64,000 nt of DNA from Psychrobacter frigidicola (GCF_007997305.1 NZ_VORZ01000001.1:558001-622000); one strand, 5' to 3'. Shown: positions 35,469-44,925, counted from the stretch's first letter. Notes: generated by a model from the sequence alone, not told the origin. A program made the numbers and translations.

Positions 35469-37130
35469 TTAATCTATTTCTTTGGTAATGTTTTCTTTAG
35501 CAAGCTTTTCTTCAGCGATTCTATGATCAGTTTCTACTCGGTTAGGACGATAAAGATCTTGATCGTGCGCCATTTGCTGCGCAATTTTTGGTCCATTCCA
35601 TAACGATGGTAGAAGAATAAAGGACACAGGCACAGCGGTAATCACGATAAAGGATTGCAAGGCAGTCACGCCACCTTCACCAAGCGAGATTAAAACAATA
35701 GCCGTTACCCCCATCATGATGCCCCAAAAGGTACGGATGATAGCGTTGGGCTCGCGCTCGCCACTGATAACGACACTGATGGTATAGGTCATCGAGTCAC
35801 CAGTAGTGACAATAAAGACCATGGTTAAAATGATAAATAGTAACGAGGTAATTAAAGGAAACGGTAACTGTTGAGTGATTGCTAACAACGCACCAGGAAG
35901 ATTAAACCCTTCAAAAGCAGTGCTGACACTTCCTGGATTTGCAATCTCAAAAGCCAGACCTGTACCACCAACGACCGTGAACCAAAAGCAGGTAACCAAT
36001 GGAGCAATAATACAAACCGTCGTAATTAATTGGCGAATGGTACGACCGCGCGAGATACGCGCAATAAAGATCGCCATCATCGGGCCATAACCCAAGAACC
36101 AACCCCAAAAGAACACCGTCCAGCCACCAAGCCAGCCTTCATCACCGCGAAAAGTTGCCATCGGAATAAAGTTATGGACCATCGTGCCAACGCCTTGAAT
36201 ATAGCCATTCACGATAAACTTAGTTGGCCCAAACATGATAATAAAGGCCATTAGTGCGACAGCCAGTATGACGTTAAAACGACTAAGTATTTGCATACCT
36301 CGGGCAAGTCCACTGATTGCCGAGAGGGTATAAAGGGCAATAGCAAATACAATAATAATCAGCTGGGTGGTAAAAGTATCAGGGACACCGAATAAAGTAT
36401 TTAGTGCGTAACTGGTTTGTAAACCTAAAAAGCCAATGGGACCAATCGTACCGGCAGCAACGGCGACAATACAGCAGGCATCGATAATCGCTCCAGTATG
36501 ACCGGTAAGTACGCGGTCACCAAAGACAGGATATAAGAGCGTACGCGGCTTAAGCGGCAACCCTTTATCATAATGCAAATGCATAACCACAATAGCGGTT
36601 AAGCTACCAACAATTGACCATGCTAAGAAACCCCAATGCATAAACGATTGGGATAGCGCATTAAAAGCGCGTTGTTGGATATCAGCTGTTTCAGCATATA
36701 CAGGCGGTGCACTAACGAAATGAGCGATAGGTTCAGCGGCTGCCCAAAAGACCCCGCCACCCGCAAGCAATGTACAAAATAAAATGGCCATCCATTTAAA
36801 ATTATCCATTTCAGGCTTTGGTAGGTTGCCTAAGATGACCCGTCCAGTGCGGCCAGCGCCAACGGCTAAGGCAATCACAAACGTCGCCAGCAGCAGAAGT
36901 TGCCAAAAAGGACCAAAAACATTGGCCGACCAAGTAAAGCCTAAATCAATTATTGTTGATAAGCGCTCTTCTGCAAAGATCGCCATTAAAACAAAGACAA
37001 TAATAAAACCGCCACTGTACCAAAAAGCTGGATTTTTAAGTCCCAAAGTATCCGTATCCGCTGTTTTATCAGTGCTAACTGAGCGTCCTTGCCCACTATC
37101 TTTACTGTCAAATCCCTTTAAATCAGCCAT
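35469..37130 (-). CDS. BCCT-family betaine/carnitine/choline transporter
   Basis: The 553-residue protein has about 12 membrane helices and the BCCT signature region WTVFFWGWFLGYGPMMAIFI (residues ~325-344) plus the aromatic-rich FWAAAEPIAHFVSAPP motif (residues ~126-141). BCCT proteins take up quaternary ammonium or sulfonium compounds with Na+ or H+. The long regulatory C-terminal domain of osmoregulated members is absent (the tail after the last helix is about 45 residues). This and the enzyme neighbours favour nutrient uptake over osmoprotection. GGAGCC precedes the ATG. Confidence 0.9.
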   Translation of the reverse strand: MADLKGFDSKDSGQGRSVSTDKTADTDTLGLKNPAFWYSGGFIIVFVLMAIFAEERLSTIIDLGFTWSANVFGPFWQLLLLATFVIALAVGAGRTGRVILGNLPKPEMDNFKWMAILFCTLLAGGGVFWAAAEPIAHFVSAPPVYAETADIQQRAFNALSQSFMHWGFLAWSIVGSLTAIVVMHLHYDKGLPLKPRTLLYPVFGDRVLTGHTGAIIDACCIVAVAAGTIGPIGFLGLQTSYALNTLFGVPDTFTTQLIIIVFAIALYTLSAISGLARGMQILSRFNVILAVALMAFIIMFGPTKFIVNGYIQGVGTMVHNFIPMATFRGDEGWLGGWTVFFWGWFLGYGPMMAIFIARISRGRTIRQLITTVCIIAPLVTCFWFTVVGGTGLAFEIANPGSVSTAFEGFNLPGALLAITQQLPFPLITSLLFIILTMVFIVTTGDSMTYTISVVISGEREPNAIIRTFWGIMMGVTAIVLISLGEGGVTALQSFIVITAVPVSFILLPSLWNGPKIAQQMAHDQDLYRPNRVETDHRIAEEKLAKENITKEID

Positions 37131-37279
37131 GGTGTGGCTCCATATGATAATGTTGCGTCATTTAAATTAGAGTGACCTCTAAACAGCTTTATCTTGTCTT
37201 ACTTCGCCTTTCCATACTTTATTTTCGATTATTCAAATAATATTTTTCCTTACAAAATAGTGAATTCTGTATGAGACTT

Positions 37280-38269
37280 TTAAGCGATAGGTTTTATGCC
37301 ACTCTCAAGAAAATCAAACCAATTCTGTCCAATGATTTTTCCAGCATCTTTATCATTGAAGCCATGTTTTAATAAACCGTTATAAATATTTTCCATACCA
37401 TCCTTGCCCGCAAACCACGGCAAAGTATCTGGCCAACCTGAGTTATTAGCATTGCCTTCACCATAGTCCATTTCCTTTGACCAACGACCGTTACGCATCC
37501 ACTCGAGTACTGCTTGTGGTTGGTTAAGGCACAAATCACTACCAATCGCTAAATGCTCAACGCCATATTTATCAGCACAATCAGCAATCATGGTACAAAA
37601 ATCATTTAACGTACAATCACTGCCATTCGGTAAATGAAACGGATATAAGCTGAAGCCTAATAAGCCACCTGCCTTGGTTAAAGCACTAATAACGGTGTCA
37701 GATTTATTACGCAACGCTTCATGCGCGGTAGTCGGATTCGCATGACTGATACATATCGGACGCTTGGATATCTCAATAGCCTCAAGCGTTGATTGCTCAG
37801 CGCTGTGTGACATATCAATAATCATCCCGACTCGATTCATCTCGACTATGGCTTGCTGACCGAAACGCGTAATGCCACTATCATTCTGTTCATAACAACC
37901 GGTTGCCAGTAAACTTTGGTTGTTATAAGTCAGCTGCATAATCAGCAATCCCAAGCGACGCATGACACTAATCAAACCAATCTCATCATCTATCGGTGAA
38001 CAGTTTTGTGCGCCAAAAAAGATACCCACTTTGCCCTGTTGTTTCGCTGTCTCAATATCAGTCACTGAATACACCGGTAAGATCAGGTCTGAGTTTTGTT
38101 CAAAGCGGCTATTCCACTCGGCAAAGCGAGTCATCGTCTGCCGTGCATCCTCGTGGTATACCAAAGTGGCATGTACCGCATTGATACCACTGGCTTGCAG
38201 CATCTTGAAATAATTACGATCCCAATGGCTATACTGTAATCCGTCAATGACGATATGGTCTTGGTACAT
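37280..38269 (-). CDS. M19 dipeptidase-like protein with a non-canonical metal site
   Basis: The 329-residue protein has the M19 (renal dipeptidase) fold signature IIDMSHSAEQSTLEAIEISK, ICISHANP and AIGSDLCL, keeping the equivalents of His198, His219 and Asp288. But the N-terminal DGHxD metal motif reads DGLQY, the bridging Glu position reads FFGAQN (Gln), and the equivalent of His152 appears as Asn in TYNNQS. At most one metal site remains. It is therefore unlikely to be an ordinary dipeptidase. Similar altered M19 proteins occur, as far as I recall, in Pseudomonas dimethylglycine/choline catabolic clusters. AAAGGAA precedes the ATG. Confidence 0.82.
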   Translation of the reverse strand: MYQDHIVIDGLQYSHWDRNYFKMLQASGINAVHATLVYHEDARQTMTRFAEWNSRFEQNSDLILPVYSVTDIETAKQQGKVGIFFGAQNCSPIDDEIGLISVMRRLGLLIMQLTYNNQSLLATGCYEQNDSGITRFGQQAIVEMNRVGMIIDMSHSAEQSTLEAIEISKRPICISHANPTTAHEALRNKSDTVISALTKAGGLLGFSLYPFHLPNGSDCTLNDFCTMIADCADKYGVEHLAIGSDLCLNQPQAVLEWMRNGRWSKEMDYGEGNANNSGWPDTLPWFAGKDGMENIYNGLLKHGFNDKDAGKIIGQNWFDFLESGIKPIA

Positions 38270-38367
38270 TTCAAATTCCTTTTATACTTTGTGTAAGTAG
38301 CCGCTAGGTGCACTTTTAAACTGCTGCGCCAATATTGATTGCGGCTAGCATCCTTTTTAATCAGCTT

Positions 38368-39831
38368 CTAGTACGCTTTCTGATAAGCTGTTTTAACGAT
38401 GGTGTAAAACTCTTTGGCATACGTTCCTTGTTCGCGTGGACCAAAGCTTGACTCTTTACGACCACCGAATGGCACATGATAATCCGTACCCGCCGTTGCT
38501 AGATTGACCATGACGCAGCCTGCTTGTACTTGTTCTTTAAACATGGCGCTATTACGCAAGCTTTGCGTAATGATGCCACCAGTCAAACCAAAACGCGTGT
38601 CATTGGTCATGGCAATCGCTTCTTCTAAATTCTTCACACGCATCACACAAGCCATTGGCGCGAATACTTCTTCTTGGTTAACGTCCCAGCTATTATCAGT
38701 CTCGGTGAACAAAGTTGGCGACATATAGTAACCCTCATGCGGCATGTCTAATCGTTCGCCACCAAAGGCTAAATTGGCACCTAATTGCTTGGCTTTTTCG
38801 ATCCAATCCATGTTAGACGTAAGCTGTTTGTCGTCAACAATCGGACCCATAAAAATACCGTCATCAAGCGCGTGACCGACTTTTAGAGTTTTCATTTTTG
38901 CCACTACACCGTCGACGAAAGCGTCATGAATACCGTCCATGACGATCAGGCGTGAAGAGGCAGTACATTTTTGTCCTGAACCACCAAATGCACCAGCAAC
39001 GGCAGCGTCAATAGCAACTTGTAAATCAGCATCATCGGCGATGACCAACGCATTTTTACTACCCATCTCTAACTGGCAACGGACAAAGTTTGGTGCGGTT
39101 GCCGCAGCAACTTTGCGACCTGTTGCGACTGAACCAGTAAAGCTGACAGCATCGATATCTTTTGAATTGATTAAAGCATCACCGACTGATGAGCCACCAC
39201 CCAATACTAAGTTAAACGTACCTTCTGGCAACCCTTGACGGTGAATGATTTCAGCTAAAGCAACCGCACTAGCAGGTGTTAGATTCGCAGGCTTCCAGAT
39301 GACACTGTTGCCATAGGCTAACGCTGGTGCAATTTTCCACACGGCGGTTGCGGTTGGAAAGTTCCAAGGTGAAATGATAGCGACGACACCGACCGCTTCA
39401 CGAGTGACCTCAACTTTTACCCCAGGGCGTACGGAGTCGGCAAGGTCACCCATCTGACGTAACACTTCTGCGGCATAATAATGAAAGAATTGACCAGCAC
39501 GATAAATCTCACCGCGACCTTCAGCAAAAGGCTTGCCTTCTTCACGTGATAGCAAGGTACCTAATTCATCACAACGGGCAATCATCTCATCGCCAATCGC
39601 TTGCAGAATTGATTGCTTTTTTTCCATGGGCGTCTTTTCCCATTTTGGCTGTGCAAGGCGTGCAGCGGCAATGGCATCTTGTACTTGTTCGCTACTGGCT
39701 TGAGCAAACTCGCCAATCGTTTCGCTGATATCTGATGGATTAATATTGGCAATGGTATTACTACCCGCTTGCCATTCACCATTGATATAAAGTGATTTTT
39801 TTGGGTCTTGTTTGAGGGCTTGATTTGACAT
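38368..39831 (-). CDS. NAD(P)-dependent aldehyde dehydrogenase (semialdehyde type)
   Basis: The 487-residue ALDH has all catalytic elements: ISPWNFPTATAVWKIAPALA with the active-site Asn, the catalytic Glu in CQLEMGSKNALV, the Gly-rich FTGSVATGR cofactor motif, and the nucleophilic Cys in GGSGQKCTASSR. It is most like the alpha-ketoglutarate semialdehyde / succinate semialdehyde dehydrogenase group, so a carboxylated aldehyde is the likely substrate (inference). AAGGACA precedes the ATG at 39831. It is the second gene of the operon, 75 bp after the RidA-like gene. Confidence 0.92.
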   Translation of the reverse strand: MSNQALKQDPKKSLYINGEWQAGSNTIANINPSDISETIGEFAQASSEQVQDAIAAARLAQPKWEKTPMEKKQSILQAIGDEMIARCDELGTLLSREEGKPFAEGRGEIYRAGQFFHYYAAEVLRQMGDLADSVRPGVKVEVTREAVGVVAIISPWNFPTATAVWKIAPALAYGNSVIWKPANLTPASAVALAEIIHRQGLPEGTFNLVLGGGSSVGDALINSKDIDAVSFTGSVATGRKVAAATAPNFVRCQLEMGSKNALVIADDADLQVAIDAAVAGAFGGSGQKCTASSRLIVMDGIHDAFVDGVVAKMKTLKVGHALDDGIFMGPIVDDKQLTSNMDWIEKAKQLGANLAFGGERLDMPHEGYYMSPTLFTETDNSWDVNQEEVFAPMACVMRVKNLEEAIAMTNDTRFGLTGGIITQSLRNSAMFKEQVQAGCVMVNLATAGTDYHVPFGGRKESSFGPREQGTYAKEFYTIVKTAYQKAY

Positions 39832-39906
39832 TATATTGTCCTTAGTTTATTAAAAATTTGAATGATGAAAGGTTTTGAATACTTAGGTAAATAGAGTCGA
39901 AAAGGT

Positions 39907-40296
39907 CTATGGTACAGCCGCATATACGACTAGCTCAACCAGCATTTCTTCTCTTGCCAATCCTGATATGACTAGCGCAGCACGGTTTGGGTAAGGTGTA
40001 GTAAAGTATTCAGCATAAACTTGATTAACCGTTTTTAGATACTCGCGATCTGTAACATAGATGAGTACTTGTAATACTGAATCCATACCTACATTGGCAC
40101 ATTCTAGGGTGTGCTTCAGGTTATCAAGCGTTTGCCGAGTTTGGGCTTCGATACCACCCGCAACTACTTCACCATTTTCATCAATAGGAATTTGCGCAGT
40201 ATATAAAGTTCCATTGTTTGTGACTGCCCATTCAAGTGGCGACTTAGAGGCATAAAGTGAGGTTTTAACCGCTTGTTTGGTTGAGTGAGTGGTCAT
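39907..40296 (-). CDS. RidA/YjgF-family protein, first gene of the catabolic operon
   Basis: The 129-residue protein has the RidA fold motifs NGTLYTAQIPIDENGEVVAG, ARQ-like QTRQTLDNLKHTLECAN and the C-terminal PYPNRAALVI with the Arg that in RidA salt-bridges the substrate carboxylate. RidA proteins hydrolyse reactive enamines/imines to ketones and ammonia. As the first gene of a catabolic operon it may deaminate an imine intermediate of the pathway. AAGGG precedes the ATG. The divergent LysR gene starts 177 bp away. Confidence 0.88.
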   Translation of the reverse strand: MTTHSTKQAVKTSLYASKSPLEWAVTNNGTLYTAQIPIDENGEVVAGGIEAQTRQTLDNLKHTLECANVGMDSVLQVLIYVTDREYLKTVNQVYAEYFTTPYPNRAALVISGLAREEMLVELVVYAAVP

Positions 40297-40397
40297 ATCG
40301 TCATATCCCTTGATTGAATGGTTTCACAATTTATTTCTTCGTTAGTGATTATCCTACGCAATAAACAATGATAAATCTAACTAATTAAATATCAAAA

Positions 40398-40418
40398 ATG
40401 ATAGATTTAATCTATCAT
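40398..40418. promoter_or_regulatory. Perfect 21-bp palindrome, probable LysR-type operator
   Basis: ATGATAGATT-T-AATCTATCAT has perfect 10-bp arms around one base and contains the T-N11-A pattern of LysR recognition boxes. It lies midway between the divergent lysR-like and ridA-like genes. A related half site, ATGATAAATCT, occurs 30 bp to the left (about 40368), as expected for a second, weaker activation box on the operon side. Confidence 0.75.
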
Positions 40419-40472
40419 CAATAGTTAATATATATTTAATCAATAACAACAAGCACAAGGGCGCTAACCACT

Positions 40473-41378
40473 ATGAAACTACAGCAGTTACGACATTTTT
40501 TATTTGTGGTAGAAGAAGGTGGGTTTCGTGCAGCAGCCAACCGCGCTAACAGGTCACAGGCAGCATTGTCCGCATCGATAAAGGAGCTTGAGAAGACACT
40601 AAATCAGCGTTTATTTGAAGTTGGCAATAAGGCAACATTGACCCCGTTTGGAGAAGGCTGTGTGCCCAAAATACAGCAGTTTCTCAGTGTCTATCAAGGA
40701 TTAGAAGACGATTTACAGGCTATAGCATCAGGAGAAAAGGGGAAAATAAGGATTGCCAGTGTGCCATCGCTAGTGACTAAGCTATTGCCTAGCGTATTAG
40801 TCGCTTATTCAAAAAAATATCCAGATATTGAAATCGTATTGATAGATGATAATGCGGTTGGCGTAGCCAATCGATTACTTACGGGTGAAGTAGATTTGGC
40901 ATTAGGAAACTGTACGAGTATTGATGAAAAAGAAATTGATTTTACCCTGCTTATATCAGATCCCATCGGTGTGGTTTGTCTTAAAAGTAATGAGCTGAAC
41001 CATTTGCAAGAAAGTGATGAACTAACTCAGTCGCACGGGCTAACATGGCAGCAACTTATGGCGGAACCATTTATCTATAACGGTACCTGTAGGTTACTTG
41101 AGAATACACCTGCAGAAGCGCTCAATCGCAAGGCTCGCTATACGGTAGAAAATATTACCTCACTGTTCTCCTTATTAAGAAACGATCTTGGCATTACCAC
41201 ACTGCCGAAACTTGCATTTCCTTCTAATGAGCCTGAACTGGTCTGGATAAACTTACTCGATCCTTCCTTAAACAGACAAATCGGCATCTTTAAGCTGGCT
41301 AATAAGTCCATATCTCCACCGGCTCAAGCTTTTTATGAGCTATGTGTTGCCTATGTTCAGGAGAACTACTTGTTGTAA
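40473..41378 (+). CDS. LysR-type transcriptional regulator of the divergent operon
   Basis: The 301-residue protein has an N-terminal winged helix (MKLQQLRHFLFVVEEGGFRA then AAALSASIKELEKTL-like RSQAALSASIKELEKTLNQR) and a substrate-binding domain (KIRIASVPSLVTKLLPSVLV, GEVDLALG). AAGGGCG precedes the ATG. Its divergent placement from the RidA-ALDH-M19-BCCT operon and the palindrome in the gap strongly suggest that it controls those genes in response to the substrate or an intermediate. A terminator hairpin overlaps its stop codon. Confidence 0.9.
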   Translation: MKLQQLRHFLFVVEEGGFRAAANRANRSQAALSASIKELEKTLNQRLFEVGNKATLTPFGEGCVPKIQQFLSVYQGLEDDLQAIASGEKGKIRIASVPSLVTKLLPSVLVAYSKKYPDIEIVLIDDNAVGVANRLLTGEVDLALGNCTSIDEKEIDFTLLISDPIGVVCLKSNELNHLQESDELTQSHGLTWQQLMAEPFIYNGTCRLLENTPAEALNRKARYTVENITSLFSLLRNDLGITTLPKLAFPSNEPELVWINLLDPSLNRQIGIFKLANKSISPPAQAFYELCVAYVQENYLL

Positions 41379-41408
41379 TCTCTTAATAATATTATTAAGA
41401 GATTTTGA
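41377..41408 (+). terminator. Palindromic terminator of the lysR-type gene
   Basis: AATCTCTTAATAAT and ATTATTAAGAGATT are perfect 14-bp arms with no spacer, followed by TTTTG. The left arm overlaps the stop codon. The stem is AT-rich, so termination strength is uncertain. Confidence 0.6.
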
Positions 41409-41534
41409 TCTGTCACTACCCATGGCTTTGAATTCTAATCATAAGGTAGAGCGTAACAGTTTGACTGTGAACGGCACAGAAGGAAGTAAACAATAGGCTA
41501 TAAAGGCAAAACTTGCCGGCTTTCTTAATCTTAA

Positions 41535-42686
41535 CTTTGCTCGATATCAATAATACCTTACATTGGTGCAGAGGAAATTGCCGAGGTCGTTGATTCTCTT
41601 CGCTCTGGTTGGATTACAACCGGTCCTAAAGTAAAGCGCTTTGAGGAGGAATTTGCTGAGTACATTGAGTCTGACGTTCAAGCGCTAGCTATGAACTCAG
41701 CAACTTCGGGCTTGCACTTAGGATTAGAGGCTGTAGGGGTTAAGGCAGGTGACGAAGTGATTATTCCTAGCTATACCTTTACAGCTACTGCTGAGGTAGT
41801 ACGCTACTTAGGTGCTACCCCTGTTTTCGTAGATAGTGATCCAGTTACCTTAAATATAGATCCCAAGGCGATTGAAGCTGCCATAACAATTAAAACCAAA
41901 GCAATTATTCCGGTACATTTTGCTGGTTTGGCGTGTGATATGGATGCCATTATTGCTATGGCTAGAAAATATAAGTTGAAAGTAGTCGAAGATGCTGCGC
42001 ACGCTTTTCCAACACGTTATAAAGGAAATTTAGTAGGCACACTCGATACAGACGTTACCATATATAGCTTTTATGCTAATAAAACCATGGCTACCGCTGA
42101 AGGTGGGATGCTGGTTTCTAGAGATCCAAATATTATTGAACGCTGCAAAATTATGCGTTTGCATGGTATTAGTCGGGATGCTTTTGATCGGTACTCATCT
42201 AAGAGGCCCTCTTGGTATTACGAAATAGTAGAGCCTGGTTTTAAGTATAATATGCCAGATATTTGTGCATCAATAGGTATTCATCAATTAAAAAAGATAA
42301 ATATTTTTCATAAAAAACGTACAGAAATGGCTCAGGTCTATGATGAGGCATTTAAGTCATTACCGTTAACGTTACCAGCTAGATCCTTAGGTATTGTTGA
42401 GCACGCTTGGCATTTGTATGCGATTCGCTTGAATGATGAGGTGACTCTCTCTAGAGACGATTTTATTATGAAAATGTCCGATTATAATATCGGTTGCTCT
42501 GTGCATTTTATTCCTCTACATCTGCAGCCTGTGTGGCGGGACGGTTATGCCTTAACTCCCGAGCAGTTCCCACATGCAGAAGCGGCATACCAACGTATCG
42601 TCTCAATTCCTTTGTACACGAAGATGACAATAGACGATCAGCTTCGTGTTATCAGTGCTGTTAACAAGACTTTAGATCATGCTTAA
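41535..42686 (+). CDS. DegT/DnrJ/EryC1-family sugar aminotransferase lacking a standard start codon
   Basis: The open frame runs from a TAA at 41532. Its first residues ([37 protein letters not shown]) are the conserved N-terminus of PLP-dependent sugar aminotransferases. There is no ATG, GTG or TTG before them; the first ATG is 41691 ([14 protein letters not shown]), which would cut off ~50 conserved residues. The PLP-binding Lys is in [14 protein letters not shown]. These enzymes make amino-sugar nucleotides for glycans. The sugar transferase gene overlaps by 8 bp. The gene looks 5'-truncated by a recombination event, or it uses a rare start such as ATA/ATT. Confidence 0.78.
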   Translation, partial: LCSISIIPYIGAEEIAEVVDSLRSGWITTGPKVKRFEEEFAEYIESDVQALAMNSATSGLHLGLEAVGVKAGDEVIIPSYTFTATAEVVRYLGATPVFVDSDPVTLNIDPKAIEAAITIKTKAIIPVHFAGLACDMDAIIAMARKYKLKVVEDAAHAFPTRYKGNLVGTLDTDVTIYSFYANKTMATAEGGMLVSRDPNIIERCKIMRLHGISRDAFDRYSSKRPSWYYEIVEPGFKYNMPDICASIGIHQLKKINIFHKKRTEMAQVYDEAFKSLPLTLPARSLGIVEHAWHLYAIRLNDEVTLSRDDFIMKMSDYNIGCSVHFIPLHLQPVWRDGYALTPEQFPHAEAAYQRIVSIPLYTKMTIDDQLRVISAVNKTLDHA

Positions 42687-43272
42687 ACGTAGTTTCGATT
42701 TTATTGCTTCTGCTATAGGTTTATCATGTCTTTTGCCTGTTTTTTTGATTATAGCATTTTGGGTTAAGCTGGACTCAAAGGGGCCTATTTTCTTTAGGCA
42801 AGTACGAATAGGACGAAATGGCGTTCCTTTTATTATCCATAAATTTAGAACAATGCATACCAATGCAGAGTCTGAGGGCCGCCTGACGATTGGTTCTGAT
42901 TCACGTATAACTCATTCCGGGCATTTCTTACGAAGAACAAAGCTAGATGAGTTACCACAGCTTATCGATGTTTTATTAGGAGATATGAGCTTAGTTGGCC
43001 CTAGGCCTGAGGTATCTGAGTTTATGGAACTATATCGTGAAGACGTGCGAAGTAATATTTTATCAGTAAAACCTGGAATAACCGATAGAGCATCTATTGA
43101 AATGGTTGATGAAAACACTCTTCTTAGTGGGTACGCAGATCCAAAACAAGCGTATATAGAAATTATTATGCCTATAAAAGCAAAAATTTCTTGCGAATAT
43201 GTGGATAAACAAAATTTTATTGATGACCTAAAAATTATTTTTCTTACTTTGTGGCATATTGCATTTAGATAA
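42679..43272 (+). CDS. Bacterial sugar transferase (polyprenyl-phosphate glycosyl-1-phosphate transferase)
   Basis: The 197-residue protein is a PglC/WbaP-core type initiating transferase. It has an N-terminal reentrant helix ([20 protein letters not shown]), [53 protein letters not shown] and [11 protein letters not shown], with the catalytic Asp-Glu pair in LDELPQ. It transfers a sugar-1-phosphate to undecaprenyl phosphate, the first step of capsule, O-antigen or protein glycan assembly. It overlaps the aminotransferase gene by 8 bp. No other glycan genes are near, so the pair seems detached from a larger locus. Confidence 0.9.
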   Translation: MLKRSFDFIASAIGLSCLLPVFLIIAFWVKLDSKGPIFFRQVRIGRNGVPFIIHKFRTMHTNAESEGRLTIGSDSRITHSGHFLRRTKLDELPQLIDVLLGDMSLVGPRPEVSEFMELYREDVRSNILSVKPGITDRASIEMVDENTLLSGYADPKQAYIEIIMPIKAKISCEYVDKQNFIDDLKIIFLTLWHIAFR

Positions 43273-43386
43273 TGCGACTCACAGACAGCTAGTATGGACA
43301 ACCATGCACAACACAAACTGCTTACCCAATGCCTACACCTGATGTCACATCGTATACGACGGATTAAGTCTGTTAATGTATAGAAT

Positions 43387-44562
43387 CTAGTATTTAACAT
43401 TCCAGACAATATCTCTATACCTACTTGGGTGAGTATCTCCTTCGGTGTTAAATATCATGACGACTGACTCTTTATTCAACCCTAATTCTTTATGACTGTC
43501 TTTACTAGATACATCGCTACAAAGTTGGTAGAGCAAACCTAGAGTAACTGCGCCCGACTCACCGCTGATAACCCGGGTATCTCCTAATAGAGGATTGCCT
43601 AATACTCGCATACCGAGTGCCGATACATTGTCATCAACTCGAGCAAAGTAATTGCTGCAGTCTTTTAATACGGGCCAAGTGACTGGGTTTGGTTCGCCGC
43701 AAGCAAGTCCTGCCATAATGGTATTTAGCTTGCCACTGACATTGACCATATCACCTTGCGCACTTGTACCTGAGCGGAAAATACAGTCAGCGGTGGCAGG
43801 CTCGGCAATGATGGTTTGAAAGCTGCCAGCACCAAGCTTGTCTACCAAATATCCCAATACACCGCCAGCCATCGATCCGACGCCTGCTTGCAACATCACA
43901 TGAGTTGGCATGTCTGCACCCATAGCAGCAGCTTGTTCAATCGCTTCATCGGGCATGGTCATGTAGCCTTGAGAAATCCAAGTCGGTATTTCTTCATAGC
44001 CCTCCCAAGCGGTATCCTGCACTAGTATCCAACCGTTTTCTTCTGCAGTCTTATTCGCTAGGCGCACGGTATCATCGTAATTGACATCTGTTATAATACA
44101 TTCTGCATCTAGTCTACGAATGCGCTCAGCACTCGCTAATGGTGATCCCTGAGGCATATAGACAACGGCTTTTTGCCCCATTTTCTGCGCAGCCCATGCA
44201 ATTCCAGTGCCATGATTACCAGCAGTTGCCGTGGTAAACACCAATGGTTTATCTAATTTAGTAGCGACTGTTTTTAAATCTATTTCTGCTATATCAATGT
44301 TTAAGTATTGCGCCAGTAACCGCCCTAACGCATAGGAGCCGCCCAGTGCCTTATAAGCGTTAAGTCCAAAGCGCTTGGATTCATCTTTGACCAAAATTGA
44401 TCTTACACTGAGTTTTTCTGCCAGCAGTGGTAACGAGATCAAAGGTGTCGGTTGATAATCTTCAAGTTGATAGTGAAATTTACGGACTTGCTTAGCAAAT
44501 TCTACATTAAAAATAGATGATTTTTGACCAATGTAGAAGTTATTTTCAGCAACGTTAAACAT
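43387..44562 (-). CDS. dpaL: 2,3-Diaminopropionate ammonia-lyase
   Basis: The 391-residue PLP enzyme resembles E. coli YgeX/DpaL: TPLISLPLLAEKLSVRSILV, DESKRFGLNAYKALGGSYAL with the PLP Lys, TATAGNHGTGIAWAAQ with the phosphate/substrate motif, GVGSMAGGVLGYL, and FNTEGDTHPSRYR at the end. It converts 2,3-diaminopropionate to pyruvate and two ammonia. Family members can also act on serine/threonine-like substrates. It is a single gene convergent with the sugar transferase gene. AAGAGA precedes the ATG. Confidence 0.88.
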   Translation of the reverse strand: MFNVAENNFYIGQKSSIFNVEFAKQVRKFHYQLEDYQPTPLISLPLLAEKLSVRSILVKDESKRFGLNAYKALGGSYALGRLLAQYLNIDIAEIDLKTVATKLDKPLVFTTATAGNHGTGIAWAAQKMGQKAVVYMPQGSPLASAERIRRLDAECIITDVNYDDTVRLANKTAEENGWILVQDTAWEGYEEIPTWISQGYMTMPDEAIEQAAAMGADMPTHVMLQAGVGSMAGGVLGYLVDKLGAGSFQTIIAEPATADCIFRSGTSAQGDMVNVSGKLNTIMAGLACGEPNPVTWPVLKDCSNYFARVDDNVSALGMRVLGNPLLGDTRVISGESGAVTLGLLYQLCSDVSSKDSHKELGLNKESVVMIFNTEGDTHPSRYRDIVWNVKY

Positions 44563-44883
44563 AATATTCTCTTAGAAATATAAAGGAGAAATGAAAGTGT
44601 AGTTAGTAACCTTAACTTATTCATTAAGTAATAAAAGATAAATTATACATGGCTATAAGTTGGCGTTAAATGAACTCTAGCGTATTATTTATTACACGTC
44701 CGTAGATATAAGCGACAACTACAAATTTAACATAGAGAAAATAAGTAAAATTTATATAAACTGTAAATCAAATCATTTTTTCATATTCAAGCTAGTGAGT
44801 ATCACTCTGTGCTTTAATATATTGGTTAGCAAACACCTCATTATTATTAGATTTAAAATATCAGTAATAAACTTCTTAAAATT

Positions 44884-44925
44884 AAAAAGTCCTTCACGCT
44901 ATTTTCAACATAGCGTGAAGGACTT
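44884..44925 (-). terminator. Strong hairpin terminator, minus strand
   Basis: AAGTCCTTCACGCTAT (44887-44902) and ATAGCGTGAAGGACTT (44910-44925) form a perfect 16-bp stem with a 7-nt loop. Read on the minus strand it is followed by a TTTT run (44886-44883 region). The nearest upstream minus-strand gene ends 390 bp away, so it may terminate a small RNA from the region 44.93-45.3 kb. Confidence 0.7.

Noticed and set aside
32869-40296. Carnitine (CntAB) or glycine betaine (GbcAB) degradation locus
   Set aside because: No Rieske oxygenase or its reductase is encoded in the operon, so the known pathways are incomplete here.
43387-44562. Threonine dehydratase (ilvA/tdcB)
   Set aside because: The motifs DESKRFGLNAYKALGG and NTEGDTHPSRYR and the length fit diaminopropionate ammonia-lyase better, and no ACT domain is present.
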